From: an uncultured Planctomycetota bacterium
GTDB lineage: Bacteria; Planctomycetota; Phycisphaerae; UBA1845; UTPLA1
Assembly: GCA_900696465.1 (NCBI GenBank)
Contig: CAADGE010000045.1
Location: forward strand, 1-42,571
Length of the DNA: 42,571 bases
Reading direction: 5' to 3'
Below, one piece after another: positions 16,691-25,849 of the stretch. The position numbers were made by a program, and so were the translations under genes. Each line of letters starts with the position of its first letter. The first letter of the stretch is position 1. The notes under the pieces were generated by a model that saw only the letters and a program-made list of their open reading frames with translations, did no database searches and was not told where the DNA came from.

Positions 16691-18636
16691 CGTGCTTCCT
16701 CCGTTCCAGCCGCGACCGGGCTGACTTTTTCCGCGGCGCTCTTGAACTTGTGGAGCCGTCGGAGGACCTGCTGCGCGGAGCGCATGATCCGTGGATCGGG
16801 GTCGGAGATGGCCATGTCCTTCACGTATGGGAGGAGCGTGGTCAGTCGGAGCTGGTCGACGATCGAGAGCGCGTTGCAGCGATGTTCGAGGCGACTGTCG
16901 GCGAGCATGGCCATCAAGGCACCGGCGGCCTTGTTCACGTGCCTGCGGAGGAGCAGGCGAACGGCTGCGGCACGGACGGCGGCGTCTTCATCGTCCAGGA
17001 GCGGCACCACGAGATCGACGTTCACGGCGTTGCCGAGCCGGCCGAGTGCATCGATCGCGGCGGCCTGAACGGATGCTGCATCCTGCACGATGGCACGTTC
17101 AAGAATGCGCCGGCTGGTGAGATCGCCGATCTGGCCGAGTGCGCGGATCGCCGCGACGCGGACTTCGATGATTCGGTCGTTACAGAGGTTGAATATCTCG
17201 CGGTTGAACTGCGAGGCCAACCGCAGGGTCATGACGAGCTGGAGCGCACGGACGCGCTGGACCGGACTCGGATCGACCAGTCGTGAACGCAGCATCATGG
17301 AGAAGCCGGGTACAAACTGCACGGCAAGCCGACCTGCGGCGTGGGCCTGCGGCACGTCGATGCGTTCGAAATTCTGCCAGATATCTTCAAAGTCCTCCGA
17401 GAGACCCGCGGCGTCGAGCAGGCGCGACCATTCGAGCGGCCGGCCGTCTACGGTGCGATGACGGAGCCGCCGGTTGCCGCGGGATCGGAACTGGACTTCG
17501 CGTTCCGCCATTTCGCGCACGGCCGTGACTTCGTGATCCAGGGCTTGCTGCAGGGCGAGCGTGCTTGCCGGGGTGTCGATGCGCGTGAGTGCCCAGGCGG
17601 CGGCACGGTTGGCGCCGGGGGCGTCGATCATGAGGAAATTCGTGAGGATGGCAACCTTCTGATCGACGGGAATGCCGAGGGCGAGAATCCATGCGGGGGC
17701 CATCTCGGCGATTTCCGGCGGGAGGGTGAAGGCGGGCTCGAAGCCGTCGCCGAGCCATTCCAGGGATCGAATGACGCCGAGGTGTTTCTGAATTCGGGGG
17801 TCGCGGGCGATCCAGGCGCTGCGGATGAACTCCGCGAAGAACTCGCTGTCCCGGCTGGTGGCGAGCTTGGTGGCCACGCGCTTGCGGAATTCCGGATAGG
17901 CCAGAGAGACGTAGACGAAGGGGGCGTGATGCGGAAGGAGGCGTTCACCGATGACCTCGAACATGGCGTGCGAAATCTTGCCACGGAGCAGTGCTCCGCC
18001 CTGGAAGAGGGCATCCTCCAGTTCCTCGGCGAAGAGAACAGCGGCCTCGACGATCTCGGTGCGATGGTGACTCTCGAAGCTGGAGACGGCATCGCGCAGG
18101 GCGTCGAGGAGGAAGCGGCGTTCCTCGTTGACCATGCGCATCGTGGCGACAACGGTCGCTGCGAGGCCGCCATCTGCCTGTGACGCATCCTGAAGGATGG
18201 CTGTCGTCTGGGCCATGTTGGCCAGATGCTGCTCGGCCATGTCACGGAGGGTCAGCGCAGCATCACCGCGGATGCGAGAGGCACCGTCGTGAATGGCGAT
18301 GCCGGCGAGATACGCGAGCCGGGGGTTGGAGCACTTTCGAATGATCTGCAGGGAGTTGATACGGGTCTGGGTTTCCGGGCTGCGGATGGTGTTGCGTAGA
18401 ATCGGGAAGAGGTGCGAATTGCCGGCAATGATCCGCGCCTTGGCGGTGTCGTTTACCTGATGAAAGAGCACGGGGAGCAGGAGCAGACCCTCTGTCCGGT
18501 TTCGTCGGAGGATGGTTTCGACGAGTTCGATCTGCAGGTAGGGATCAACGAACGGGATTGCCGCACCGATCGCCAGATCGACGGCAGGATCGTCCGCCTG
18601 TTGCAGGTATTCCAGTATTTTCGGCCGAGCGAACAT
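16687..18636 (-). CDS. HEAT-repeat protein
   Basis: 649 aa from the ATG at 18636, supported by AGAGGA about seven bases upstream; the frame continues to 18714 without a better start. There is no signal peptide or catalytic motif. Alpha-helical pairs fill the length. The C-terminal 200 residues are clear HEAT/PBS-lyase-type repeats (VRVAAIRALGQIGDLTSRRIL, VQAAAIDALGRLGNAVNVDL, AAVRAAAVRLLLRRHVNKAA, RIMRSAQQVLRRLHKF). The N-terminal segment begins FARPKILEYLQQADDPAVDLAIG. Probable scaffold or regulator; the operon with a small membrane protein and mgtE is suggestive but does not define a function. Confidence 0.82.
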   Translation of the reverse strand: MFARPKILEYLQQADDPAVDLAIGAAIPFVDPYLQIELVETILRRNRTEGLLLLPVLFHQVNDTAKARIIAGNSHLFPILRNTIRSPETQTRINSLQIIRKCSNPRLAYLAGIAIHDGASRIRGDAALTLRDMAEQHLANMAQTTAILQDASQADGGLAATVVATMRMVNEERRFLLDALRDAVSSFESHHRTEIVEAAVLFAEELEDALFQGGALLRGKISHAMFEVIGERLLPHHAPFVYVSLAYPEFRKRVATKLATSRDSEFFAEFIRSAWIARDPRIQKHLGVIRSLEWLGDGFEPAFTLPPEIAEMAPAWILALGIPVDQKVAILTNFLMIDAPGANRAAAWALTRIDTPASTLALQQALDHEVTAVREMAEREVQFRSRGNRRLRHRTVDGRPLEWSRLLDAAGLSEDFEDIWQNFERIDVPQAHAAGRLAVQFVPGFSMMLRSRLVDPSPVQRVRALQLVMTLRLASQFNREIFNLCNDRIIEVRVAAIRALGQIGDLTSRRILERAIVQDAASVQAAAIDALGRLGNAVNVDLVVPLLDDEDAAVRAAAVRLLLRRHVNKAAGALMAMLADSRLEHRCNALSIVDQLRLTTLLPYVKDMAISDPDPRIMRSAQQVLRRLHKFKSAAEKVSPVAAGTEEAR

Positions 18637-18828
18637 GCCCAGTCCTCTTCGGCGGTTCCGGCTGAACGGCCCTCGTGATGTCGTACGCCGCGCGCAGGAG
18701 CCCCTTTCCTGCATCGGTCCGATCTTGCAGTCGCGTGAAACCCGAGGCGCTGCCCTGTCAGGTAAAGCGTACGATCGGTCGGGCTATCGGACGCGGGCCG
18801 GAGAGAGCCGATAACCTTTGGCGAATTT

Positions 18829-19530
18829 TCAGAAGAGCTTGAGGATGGCGAACCCGCCGACGAGCAAAACGACGAAGGCGAGACAGAGCAGGTTGAAATA
18901 GCGATCTATGAAGCGCTGAACCGGCGGGCCGAAGATGTACAGCAGTGCGGCTACGAGGAAGAAGCGCATGCCGCGTCCGACGGCGGATACAAGGGCGAAG
19001 CCGAGGACGTTCATCTGGAAGGCGCCGGAGGCGATGGTGAAGACCTTGTAGGGAATCGGTGAGAAGGCGGCGGCGAAGACGATCCAGAAGTCGTACTCGA
19101 GATACCACTGGGTGACGCGTTCGTAATAGGCCTCGGCCTTGTAGAAGGCGATGATCTTCTGCCCGACGGTGTCCATGACGGTCATTCCGATGAGATAGCC
19201 GCCAAGTCCGCCGAGAACGCTGGCGATGGTGCAGTTCAGCGCGAAGCGCCACCATTTCGTTCGAGCGCCGAGAACCAGGGCGATGAGCAGCACGTCCGGA
19301 GGAATCGGGAAAAAGCTCGACTCGGCAAATGCGAGAAAGAAGAGAGCCGGTGCGCCGTAAGGCGTATTTGCCCAGTGCAGCACCCAGTCGTAGAGGCGGC
19401 GGTGGAAGTGCCAGCGACCTGGTGCAGCTGCCGCCTGCGTCACTCCATCGACGGCGTGGTCCATGCCTGGACCGTCGGCGTGATTCGTGTCTGACAGTGA
19501 CTCGGTTGATTCACCGGCGCTTCGTCGCAT
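18829..19530 (-). CDS. DedA/YqaA (VTT-domain) membrane protein
   Basis: 233 aa; GGAG lies about six bases before the ATG at 19530. After about 50 soluble residues, the VTT (SNARE-associated) fold appears: LFFLAFAESSFFPIPPDVLL, the glycine-rich ASVLGGLGGYLIGM, FSPIPYKVFTIASGAFQM and GRGMRFF. The acidic-plus-FxPxPxD pattern and the late P-x-P-x-K motif fit the YqaA branch of the DedA superfamily. Family members include undecaprenyl-phosphate flippases, but the substrate here is not known. The 192-base gap to the HEAT-repeat gene downstream contains an imperfect hairpin at 18782-18816 without a T-run. Confidence 0.85.
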   Translation of the reverse strand: MRRSAGESTESLSDTNHADGPGMDHAVDGVTQAAAAPGRWHFHRRLYDWVLHWANTPYGAPALFFLAFAESSFFPIPPDVLLIALVLGARTKWWRFALNCTIASVLGGLGGYLIGMTVMDTVGQKIIAFYKAEAYYERVTQWYLEYDFWIVFAAAFSPIPYKVFTIASGAFQMNVLGFALVSAVGRGMRFFLVAALLYIFGPPVQRFIDRYFNLLCLAFVVLLVGGFAILKLF

Positions 19531-19625
19531 GCCTGGCTCCGATCCGACTTCGAGGGCGGTATGCTACGGGGTGGAAGGTCTGCGGGCAAAGCAAGCGGTC
19601 AGCATCCATTCCGGGCGAGAGTTAG

Positions 19626-20180
19626 TCACTGCTGAAGGGCCTGGAGCTGGCGGTACTCGCGCTCGATCCATGCTTCTGCGCGGGGAAGGGTGGGCAACTG
19701 CGCGAGCATGGCCACGACGAGCACGCCGACCGCGGCGATGTTGAGCAGCTCAACCCCGGCCAGGCAGACGACGAGATTCATGAGGGCCGCGCCTTCGTAG
19801 AGCGCGGCCATGACGATTTTCTGAGTGAAGTACCCTTCAAACAAGCGATCCGGGGAGATCGATCGAGACAGATCTATCTGCCGGCCACGCCCGGCGGCAG
19901 CCGCCACACTGCCGGAACCATCGCCCGAAGCTGCTACGAGCTGCCGGCGACGTGATGAGAGGTTGACCTCGCCGATGAATTTTGCGACGGGGATGGCAGC
20001 TACGGCCAGCGCAAGCGCGACGTACTGGAACATCCACGGCAGGGCCGGCATCGTGTCCGGCGAGGCAATCAGGGGGATGACTGCCGCGAACGAAAGCACG
20101 CCTCCGACGAGCGAGACGATGATGAGCTGCAGTGTTCGGATTCGGGGTACGAGTGGTTGGCGTTGTTCGTGGGTGAGCAT
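19626..20180 (-). CDS. Membrane protein of unknown function
   Basis: 184 aa with AGGA about nine bases before the ATG. There are four predicted membrane helices: two N-terminal (about residues 18-40 and 47-67) and two C-terminal (about 120-140 and 142-162). They flank a loop of about 50 residues rich in Gly/Ser/Ala (SGDGSGSVAAAAGRGR). The end is soluble and acidic/aromatic (EAWIEREYRQLQALQQ). No family recognised. It is on the same strand as the yjbQ-like gene upstream (110 bases) and the DedA gene downstream (95 bases). Confidence 0.65.
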   Translation of the reverse strand: MLTHEQRQPLVPRIRTLQLIIVSLVGGVLSFAAVIPLIASPDTMPALPWMFQYVALALAVAAIPVAKFIGEVNLSSRRRQLVAASGDGSGSVAAAAGRGRQIDLSRSISPDRLFEGYFTQKIVMAALYEGAALMNLVVCLAGVELLNIAAVGVLVVAMLAQLPTLPRAEAWIEREYRQLQALQQ

Positions 20181-20290
20181 GGTAAACCGTCCTGATCGAA
20201 GTTCGCGTCAGATTTATATCGGTAAAGTGAGGCAAGAGGATTGCAGGCGGACGTGGTGCTGCTCTGAGAAGCGGCCTGGGGGGGGCGTCG

Positions 20291-20713
20291 TCAGTCGCCG
20301 AGGAGTTGCACCACGATCTCTCGTTCCCGTGGTCGGGTGTCGAAATCGATGAGCACGATCTGCTGCCACTGGCCCAGGGTCGGTCGGCCGCCGACGATCG
20401 GCACGGTGAGACTCGGGCCGAGCAGGGACGCGCGGATGTGGGAATGACCGTTGTCATCGTTCCAGGTATTTTCGTGTTCGTAGTAGTCGTCTTCGGGTGC
20501 GATCTTCTCAAAGAAGGCCTTGAGGTCGTGTTGCGCGAGGCCGGGCTCGTATTCGGTGGTGGTCAGACCGGCCGTCGAGCCGACGACAAAGAGCACGGCG
20601 ATGCCGTCGGAAAGCGCTGCCTGCCGGAGGATGTCGATGAGCTCCGTTGTGAGGTCGATCACCTGGCTGTTGCCGCGGGTCTGAACCGAGATTCGATGTG
20701 TCTGTACGGACAT
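20291..20713 (-). CDS. yjbQ: YjbQ/UPF0047 family protein
   Basis: 140 aa, the usual family length. The signature is complete: FVVGSTAGLTTTEYEPGL, then HENTWNDDNGHSHIRASLLG and GPSLTVPIVGGRPTLGQWQQ, ending FDTRPREREIVVQ. UPF0047 proteins form compact trimers with conserved His/Asp/Glu at the subunit interface; a weak thiamine-phosphate synthase activity is reported for the E. coli member and the true role is unsettled. The gene is divergent from the rluD-like gene, with a -10 only seven bases before its ATG. Confidence 0.92.
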   Translation of the reverse strand: MSVQTHRISVQTRGNSQVIDLTTELIDILRQAALSDGIAVLFVVGSTAGLTTTEYEPGLAQHDLKAFFEKIAPEDDYYEHENTWNDDNGHSHIRASLLGPSLTVPIVGGRPTLGQWQQIVLIDFDTRPREREIVVQLLGD

Positions 20714-20720
20714 ATTCCCT

Positions 20721-20749
20721 ATTATCTGTCAACGGGGCGACAGCGTCCA
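20721..20749 (-). promoter_or_regulatory. Promoter for the yjbQ-like gene, possibly leaderless
   Basis: On the minus strand TGGACG (20749-20744), a 17-base spacer and GATAAT (20726-20721) are followed by seven bases and the ATG at 20713. Transcription would start at or within a base or two of the start codon. Confidence 0.4.
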
Positions 20750-20799
20750 CGCCACGGGCCGCGACGAAAGCAGCACGACGCCTTAGAATGAAAGACTCT

Positions 20800-21990
20800 A
20801 TGACACGTAAACATGCCTCATCACCGCGCCCATCGACACCGGACGATGTTCCAGACGCCGACCTCGCGGAGGTCTTCGGGCTGGAGGAACGCGCCGAAGC
20901 GGCACCAGACCGGCCGCCGGCCGCCGTGGCGGACGAGGACGATCCGCTTGTTCGGATCGAGTCGACGGAAGACGACGAGGCGCCGCGCCGGGCGGTGATC
21001 AGTATCCGCCGCAAGCTGCCGGGCAGACGGCTGGACAAGTATCTGATGGCCCGGTTTCCGCGCGTGTCACGGACGACGCTGCAGCGGCTGATCAAGCAGG
21101 GCGACATTACGGTCAACGGGCGCCCGACGAAAAAAAGCTACGAGATGGAGGGCGGCGACGTGATCGAGATCACGTTTCCGCCGCCGCCGGTCTATGACGT
21201 GGCGCCGGAGCCGATCCCGCTGGACATCGTCTATGAGGACGATTATCTGCTGGCACTCAACAAGCCGGCGGGGATCATCGTGCATCCGGCGACGCGCACA
21301 CAGGGCGGCACAATTGCCAACGGGCTGGCGCATTATTGCAAGCAACTGGCGAAGACGGACGATCCGTTTCGCCCGGGCATCGTGCATCGCCTCGACAAGA
21401 ACACGACCGGCATCATGATCGTGGCCAAGACGGAGGAGGCCCACTGGCGATTGTCGCAGCAGTTCGAGGAACGGACGACGGAGAAGGTGTACCTGGCAAT
21501 CGTGCATGGTGCGCCGGACTTTGATGAAGACATCATCGACGTGCCGATCGGTCAGCATCCGACGGTGCACGATCGTTACGTGGCGACGGGCTTTGCGGAG
21601 CGGCTGGGCGGGAAGTTTGAGAAGAAGCTTTCGAAGTCGGCCGTGACGCGCTACAAGGTGCTGCGCCGCATCCGGGGGTACAGTCTGGTGGAGCTGTATC
21701 CCAAGACGGGCCGCACGCACCAGCTTCGCATCCACATGTCGCACATCCGCCATCCCATCGTGGGCGATCCCTTTTACGGCGGCCGGCACGTCTCGCGACA
21801 CCAGGTGAGCGGACGGCCGGAAGACGGCCACGTGCCCTATTTCACGCGGCAGCTCCTGCACGCAAGCCGATTGACGGTGATTCATCCGATCCTGCAGAAG
21901 TCGTTGACGGTGCGCGCACCGCTGGCGGCGGACATGCAGGAGTTTCTGAAACTGGTGGGGATGGACGAGAGTGAGATTGGAATACTGTAA
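20800..21990 (+). CDS. Pseudouridine synthase, RluA/RluD family
   Basis: 396 aa from the ATG at 20800; an in-frame ATG at 20788 overlaps a -10-like TAGAAT (20784-20789). The first roughly 75 residues are acidic and low in complexity. The S4 domain (LDKYLMARFPRVSRTTLQRL, then GDITVNGRPTKKSYEM) precedes the catalytic domain with VYEDDYLLALNKPAGIIVHP and RPGIVHRLDKNTTGIMIVAK; Asp199 in HRLDK is the nucleophile. PKTGRTHQLRIHMSHIRHPI completes the signature. RluD-type enzymes modify 23S rRNA helix 69; that target is probable, not certain. This is the second pseudouridine synthase in the window, from a different family. Confidence 0.9.
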   Translation: MTRKHASSPRPSTPDDVPDADLAEVFGLEERAEAAPDRPPAAVADEDDPLVRIESTEDDEAPRRAVISIRRKLPGRRLDKYLMARFPRVSRTTLQRLIKQGDITVNGRPTKKSYEMEGGDVIEITFPPPPVYDVAPEPIPLDIVYEDDYLLALNKPAGIIVHPATRTQGGTIANGLAHYCKQLAKTDDPFRPGIVHRLDKNTTGIMIVAKTEEAHWRLSQQFEERTTEKVYLAIVHGAPDFDEDIIDVPIGQHPTVHDRYVATGFAERLGGKFEKKLSKSAVTRYKVLRRIRGYSLVELYPKTGRTHQLRIHMSHIRHPIVGDPFYGGRHVSRHQVSGRPEDGHVPYFTRQLLHASRLTVIHPILQKSLTVRAPLAADMQEFLKLVGMDESEIGIL

Positions 21991-22093
21991 CGGGACGACC
22001 ATCACCGGTGGGTCGAGCTGATTTCTGGATGCACCGGGACGGCACATGGGCACGCATAGCTTGTCCGTGCCATCCTGTTGTTTTGTGATCTGT

Positions 22094-22936
22094 CTAGAGA
22101 ATCGGTTGCGGCGTGCCGAAGGCGATGACTTCGTTCATGCTGCCGCTGCGGAAGCCGCGGAGATCGAGGGCGACGTATTGATAGCCGATCCGTCGAAAGG
22201 CGGCGTCGATCTCGCGACGAATCTCTGATGACGCCAGGCGTTCGATCTCGCCAGGCGGGACTTCGATCCGCGCGAGCTTGTCATGATGGCGCACGCGGCA
22301 TTCGCGGAAGCCCAGTTCGTGCAGCAGGGTCTCGGCCTGTTCGATCATGCGCAATTTCTCCGGTGTGATCTGTTCGCCGTACTGCACTCGGCTGGACAGG
22401 CACGGCGCGGCCGGCTTGTCATGCGTCGGCAGGCCCATCTGCGCGGAAAGCAGGCGAATCTCCCGCTTGGTCAGACCGGCTTCGGCCGCCGGTGCGCGGA
22501 CGTGGTGCTCTTTCGCGGCCGACAGGCCGGGCCGGTAGTCGCCGAGGTCATCGGCGTTCGTCCCGTTGACGATGACGTGCAGGCCACGCTCTGTGAGGAT
22601 CGGAGCGATGCGCGTGTAGAGTTCGGTCTTGCAGTAGTAACAGCGATTCGCCGGATTGGCGAGGTAGTTCGGGTCCTCAAACTCGCCGGTATCGAGGACC
22701 AGATGCTCGGCTCCGATAAGGCCAGCCAGATGCACGGCGTCTTCGAATTCGCCCGATGCGATGCTCGCACTGCGGCCGGTGACGGCCAGGACGTTTTCGC
22801 GACCGAGGGTGTCGACTGCGACCTTGAGCACGAAGGTGGAATCGACCCCCCCACTGAATGCGACGGCCACTCGCTCCATGGCGCGGAGCGATTCACGCAT
22901 TCGTTGCAGCTTCTGACCTTCGACGGACTCGTTCAT
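22094..22936 (-). CDS. larE: LarE-like ATP-dependent sulfur transferase (PP-loop)
   Basis: 280 aa from the ATG at 22936, with GGGG nine bases upstream; an ATG at 22945 is also possible. The PP-loop SGGVDS (residues 28-33) binds ATP. LarE adenylates the pyridinium dicarboxylate precursor and delivers sulfur to build the nickel-pincer cofactor of lactate racemase. Three cysteines stand out: C99 and C102 in NRCYYCK and C179 in KPAAPCLSSR, the pattern of the Fe-S-type LarE rather than the single-Cys sacrificial type. No larB, larC or larA gene is in the window, so the end use is unknown. Converges on rluD-like, divergent from polX. Confidence 0.85.
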   Translation of the reverse strand: MNESVEGQKLQRMRESLRAMERVAVAFSGGVDSTFVLKVAVDTLGRENVLAVTGRSASIASGEFEDAVHLAGLIGAEHLVLDTGEFEDPNYLANPANRCYYCKTELYTRIAPILTERGLHVIVNGTNADDLGDYRPGLSAAKEHHVRAPAAEAGLTKREIRLLSAQMGLPTHDKPAAPCLSSRVQYGEQITPEKLRMIEQAETLLHELGFRECRVRHHDKLARIEVPPGEIERLASSEIRREIDAAFRRIGYQYVALDLRGFRSGSMNEVIAFGTPQPIL

Positions 22937-23079
22937 CCGAAGCATCCCCGACCACGTGCGACGACCCAATTCACAGTGGAGTATATCCGCAGAGGCGGTC
23001 GGCGGCGAATCCCGGCCGTGCAACTTCCTACTCGCGTCTGGCGCGCGGTCGGTATCTTCCCAATGGGGCATGCGCTTTC

Positions 23080-23085
23080 TACACT
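23080..23085 (+). promoter_or_regulatory. -10 element six bases before the polX ATG
   Basis: TACACT is followed by six bases and the ATG at 23092, with no Shine-Dalgarno between. This geometry predicts a leaderless transcript. The -35 region is not recognisable. Confidence 0.4.
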
Positions 23086-23091
23086 GTAGTC

Positions 23092-24825
23092 ATGCCCAAT
23101 GAGACACTTGAAGCCCTGTTCAACGAGATCGCCGATCTGCTCGAGATCAAGGGGGAGGATGCGTTTCGGGTCAATTCGTATCGCCGGGTGGCGCGCACGA
23201 TCAAGAACCTGACGGAAGACATCGCCGAGGTCGCGGCGCGCGGGGCGCTGTCCGACCTTCAGGGCGTGGGCAAGTCCACCGCAGCTAAGATCGAGCAGTA
23301 CATCAAGACGGGCAAGATTGATCTGCATGAAGAACTGCGGGCATCGATTCCCAAGGGGCTGCCGGAGCTGCTCAACATCCCCGGCATGGGGCCGAAGAAG
23401 GTGGCGCTGGCCTGGAAAGAGCTGGGCGTTGAAGACGTGGCTGGCCTCAAGAAGGTCATCGCCTCCGGCGAGTTCGCCGCTCTCAAGGGCATGGGTGAGA
23501 AGAGCGTTCAGCAGATCGCGCAGGGGCTGGCCTTCGCGGAGAAATCGGGCGAGCGGACGCCGCTCGGGTTGGCCTGGCCACTTGCTGAGGAACTTGCGGC
23601 GGCGATGCGGGCGGTGAAGTCGGTCCGGCGCGTCGAAATCGGCGGCAGCTTGCGGCGCGGCTGCGAGACGATCGGCGATCTCGACCTGCTGTGTGAGTCG
23701 GATGATGGTCCGGCCGTGATCCAGGCCTTCACGAAGCTGCCGCAGGTGCGTCGCGTGCTGTCGGAGGGCGACACGAAGGGTTCGATTGTGGTCGAGCGCC
23801 GGGACGGCGTGGAGATGCAGGCCGACTGCCGCGTTGTACCGAAGGCGTCGTTCGGGGCGGCGCTGCAATATTTTACGGGCAGTAAGGAGCACAACGTGCG
23901 GCTGCGCGGGCTGGCGGTGAAGAAGAAGTGGACGCTCAACGAGTGGGGACTCTTTGAGGGGGACCGACTGCTGGCGGGTACGGACGAGGCAGGAATCTAC
24001 AAAAAGCTCGGGCTGCCGATGATGCCGCCGGAGGTGCGCGAGGATCGTGGCGAGTTCGACGCGGACGCCGAGGCGTTTGCCGAGTTGATTACGCTCGAAG
24101 ACATCCGTGGCGATCTGCACATGCACACGCACGCGAGCGACGGCACCACCGACGCCCACACGATGGCCGAAGCGGCTCGGGACCTGGGTTACGAATACAT
24201 CGCCATCACCGATCATTCGCGTTCGAGCGCGCAGGCCAACGGGTTGTCGCTGGACCGCATGTGGCGGCAGATCGAGCACCTGCGCAAGCTCAACGATAAG
24301 CACGATACGGTCGCGATCCTCGTGGGTTGCGAGTGCGACATCCTTGCGGACGGCAAGCTGGATTATCCCGATACGATTCTGGCGGCGTGCGACATCGTCG
24401 TGGCCAGCGTTCATCAGGCGATGCGACAGGAGAAGTCCAAGATTACCCGGCGCGTGATGAAGGCGATGGAGAATCCGTTCGTGACGATTCTCGGGCACCC
24501 GACGGGTCGCCTGCTGAACCGTCGTGCGCCGATGGACCTCGACCTTGCGGCGATCATCGAGCATGCGGCGCGGACGCACACGGTTCTGGAACTCAACGCA
24601 TCATGGCAGCGACTGGACCTCTGCGACCGGTATGTTCGGATGGCACGGGACGCCGGCGTGATGCTGTCGATCGATACGGACGCGCACTCGACGGCCCAGT
24701 TGACCCAGATGCGCTACGGCATCACGACGGCGCGACGCGGCTGGCTGCGCGCCAAGGACGTGCTCAACACCATGCCGCTGGCCGCGATGCGTCGCTGGAT
24801 CGCCAGGAAGCGCAAGCACGCGTAA
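23092..24825 (+). CDS. polX: DNA polymerase/3'-5' exonuclease PolX
   Basis: 577 aa, the normal length for bacterial PolX. The frame is open upstream, but only antisense to larE. N-terminal helix-hairpin-helix units (LSDLQGVGKSTAAKIEQYI, LLNIPGMGPKKVALAW) precede the family X palm with GGSLRRGCETIGDLDLL (Asp196 and Asp198) and the third carboxylate in MQADCRVV. The C-terminal PHP domain has GDLHMHTHASDGTT (His343, His345), AITDHS and SIDTDAHS, which bind metals for the exonuclease. The enzyme fills short gaps in base-excision repair in the cytoplasm. All catalytic motifs look intact. Confidence 0.95.
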   Translation: MPNETLEALFNEIADLLEIKGEDAFRVNSYRRVARTIKNLTEDIAEVAARGALSDLQGVGKSTAAKIEQYIKTGKIDLHEELRASIPKGLPELLNIPGMGPKKVALAWKELGVEDVAGLKKVIASGEFAALKGMGEKSVQQIAQGLAFAEKSGERTPLGLAWPLAEELAAAMRAVKSVRRVEIGGSLRRGCETIGDLDLLCESDDGPAVIQAFTKLPQVRRVLSEGDTKGSIVVERRDGVEMQADCRVVPKASFGAALQYFTGSKEHNVRLRGLAVKKKWTLNEWGLFEGDRLLAGTDEAGIYKKLGLPMMPPEVREDRGEFDADAEAFAELITLEDIRGDLHMHTHASDGTTDAHTMAEAARDLGYEYIAITDHSRSSAQANGLSLDRMWRQIEHLRKLNDKHDTVAILVGCECDILADGKLDYPDTILAACDIVVASVHQAMRQEKSKITRRVMKAMENPFVTILGHPTGRLLNRRAPMDLDLAAIIEHAARTHTVLELNASWQRLDLCDRYVRMARDAGVMLSIDTDAHSTAQLTQMRYGITTARRGWLRAKDVLNTMPLAAMRRWIARKRKHA

Positions 24826-24851
24826 GCAACATCCAAGACGGGGGAAGGGTT

Positions 24852-25805
24852 TCAACGATCGGACGGGTGCAGGCCGAAAAGGGCGCGGAGCAGCGCTCGG
24901 ACATCGCGCTCGAGCAGGGCGCCGACGGCGCCCATTGCGGCGTACTCGATGGGCAGTGCACGAACAACGGGCCGCAGAATGACGTAGCTGCCGCTGTCCC
25001 GGGCAGCGTTCAGGGTCTGTGCATCGGGCCCGGCGAAGAGGTAGGCGGCCGTCGCAACGATAGCCACGGCTGCCAGCAGCCAGACGCGCGAGTGCATTTC
25101 AAAAAGCCAGTTGGCGAGCATGGAGCCGATGAGAAATCCGGTGCCAATTGCGAAATAGACCTGCCCCTTGAGGATGGGGTTCTCGGCCCCGCCCATGGCG
25201 TAGGAAATCACCGCCCAGGCGACGAGTGACACGACGGCGACACCACCGAGACCGTGCCGGACATCCGGTGCGCGATCAACCGGGACGGCGGGCATCGCGA
25301 CGCCGGTATCGAACCAGCTCTCGACCCATCGGCCGACGACGAAGCCGACGGCGATCAGGGCCAGCCAGAGCCAGGTTTCAGCGATGAGGGCGGCGGTCGG
25401 AAACGGCGAGACGGCCGCTGTCGGCGTGCCGATGCCGAGTCGATACAGCACGAGCTTGTCGATCTGAGTGCCGCGCAGCCCGAGCGCCGCCAGGCCGACG
25501 GCGATGGCCAGGGCACCACGATCGGAGGAGCGTGCGCCACAGACGGCCACGGCCAGACCGCCGGCGACGACGGCCAGGCCCAGCAGTTCGGCCATGGCGA
25601 TCACGCCCTGATCGACGTTGAGCAGTGAGATCGGCGCGAAAGGGTCGTTGGAGCGCGCGGCCCAGTAGCCGACGTACCAGAAGATGAGAACGGAGACGCT
25701 CATGCCGGCCAGGAAGCGGAGCTTGCGCACCATCGCATGGCCCTCGCGGTAGTTTGCGAGGTCGGGTTCGGTGTTCGGTGACAGGGTGGCTTGCATCATA
25801 CGCAT
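24852..25805 (-). CDS. Polytopic membrane protein of unknown function
   Basis: 317 aa with about eight predicted membrane helices, the first at about residues 30-48 (LAGMSVSVLIFWYVGYWAA). Starts at 25805, 25799 and 25796 are all in frame and none has a strong ribosome site. Charged residues are sparse within helices; the soluble C terminus ends DVRALLRALFGLHPSDR. The family is not recognised. It follows dapA by 44 bases on the same strand and is probably the last gene of a pdxJ-dapA operon, but its sequence gives no hint of a metabolic role. Confidence 0.65.
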   Translation of the reverse strand: MRMMQATLSPNTEPDLANYREGHAMVRKLRFLAGMSVSVLIFWYVGYWAARSNDPFAPISLLNVDQGVIAMAELLGLAVVAGGLAVAVCGARSSDRGALAIAVGLAALGLRGTQIDKLVLYRLGIGTPTAAVSPFPTAALIAETWLWLALIAVGFVVGRWVESWFDTGVAMPAVPVDRAPDVRHGLGGVAVVSLVAWAVISYAMGGAENPILKGQVYFAIGTGFLIGSMLANWLFEMHSRVWLLAAVAIVATAAYLFAGPDAQTLNAARDSGSYVILRPVVRALPIEYAAMGAVGALLERDVRALLRALFGLHPSDR

Positions 25806-25849
25806 TCGTCTTGATTCTTGGGTCGGTCAATCTGCCGGGGCAATCACAT

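Noticed and set aside
18782-18816. Terminator for the DedA gene
   Set aside because: The 9-bp stem has one G-T pair and no T-run in the direction of transcription; too weak to list as a feature.
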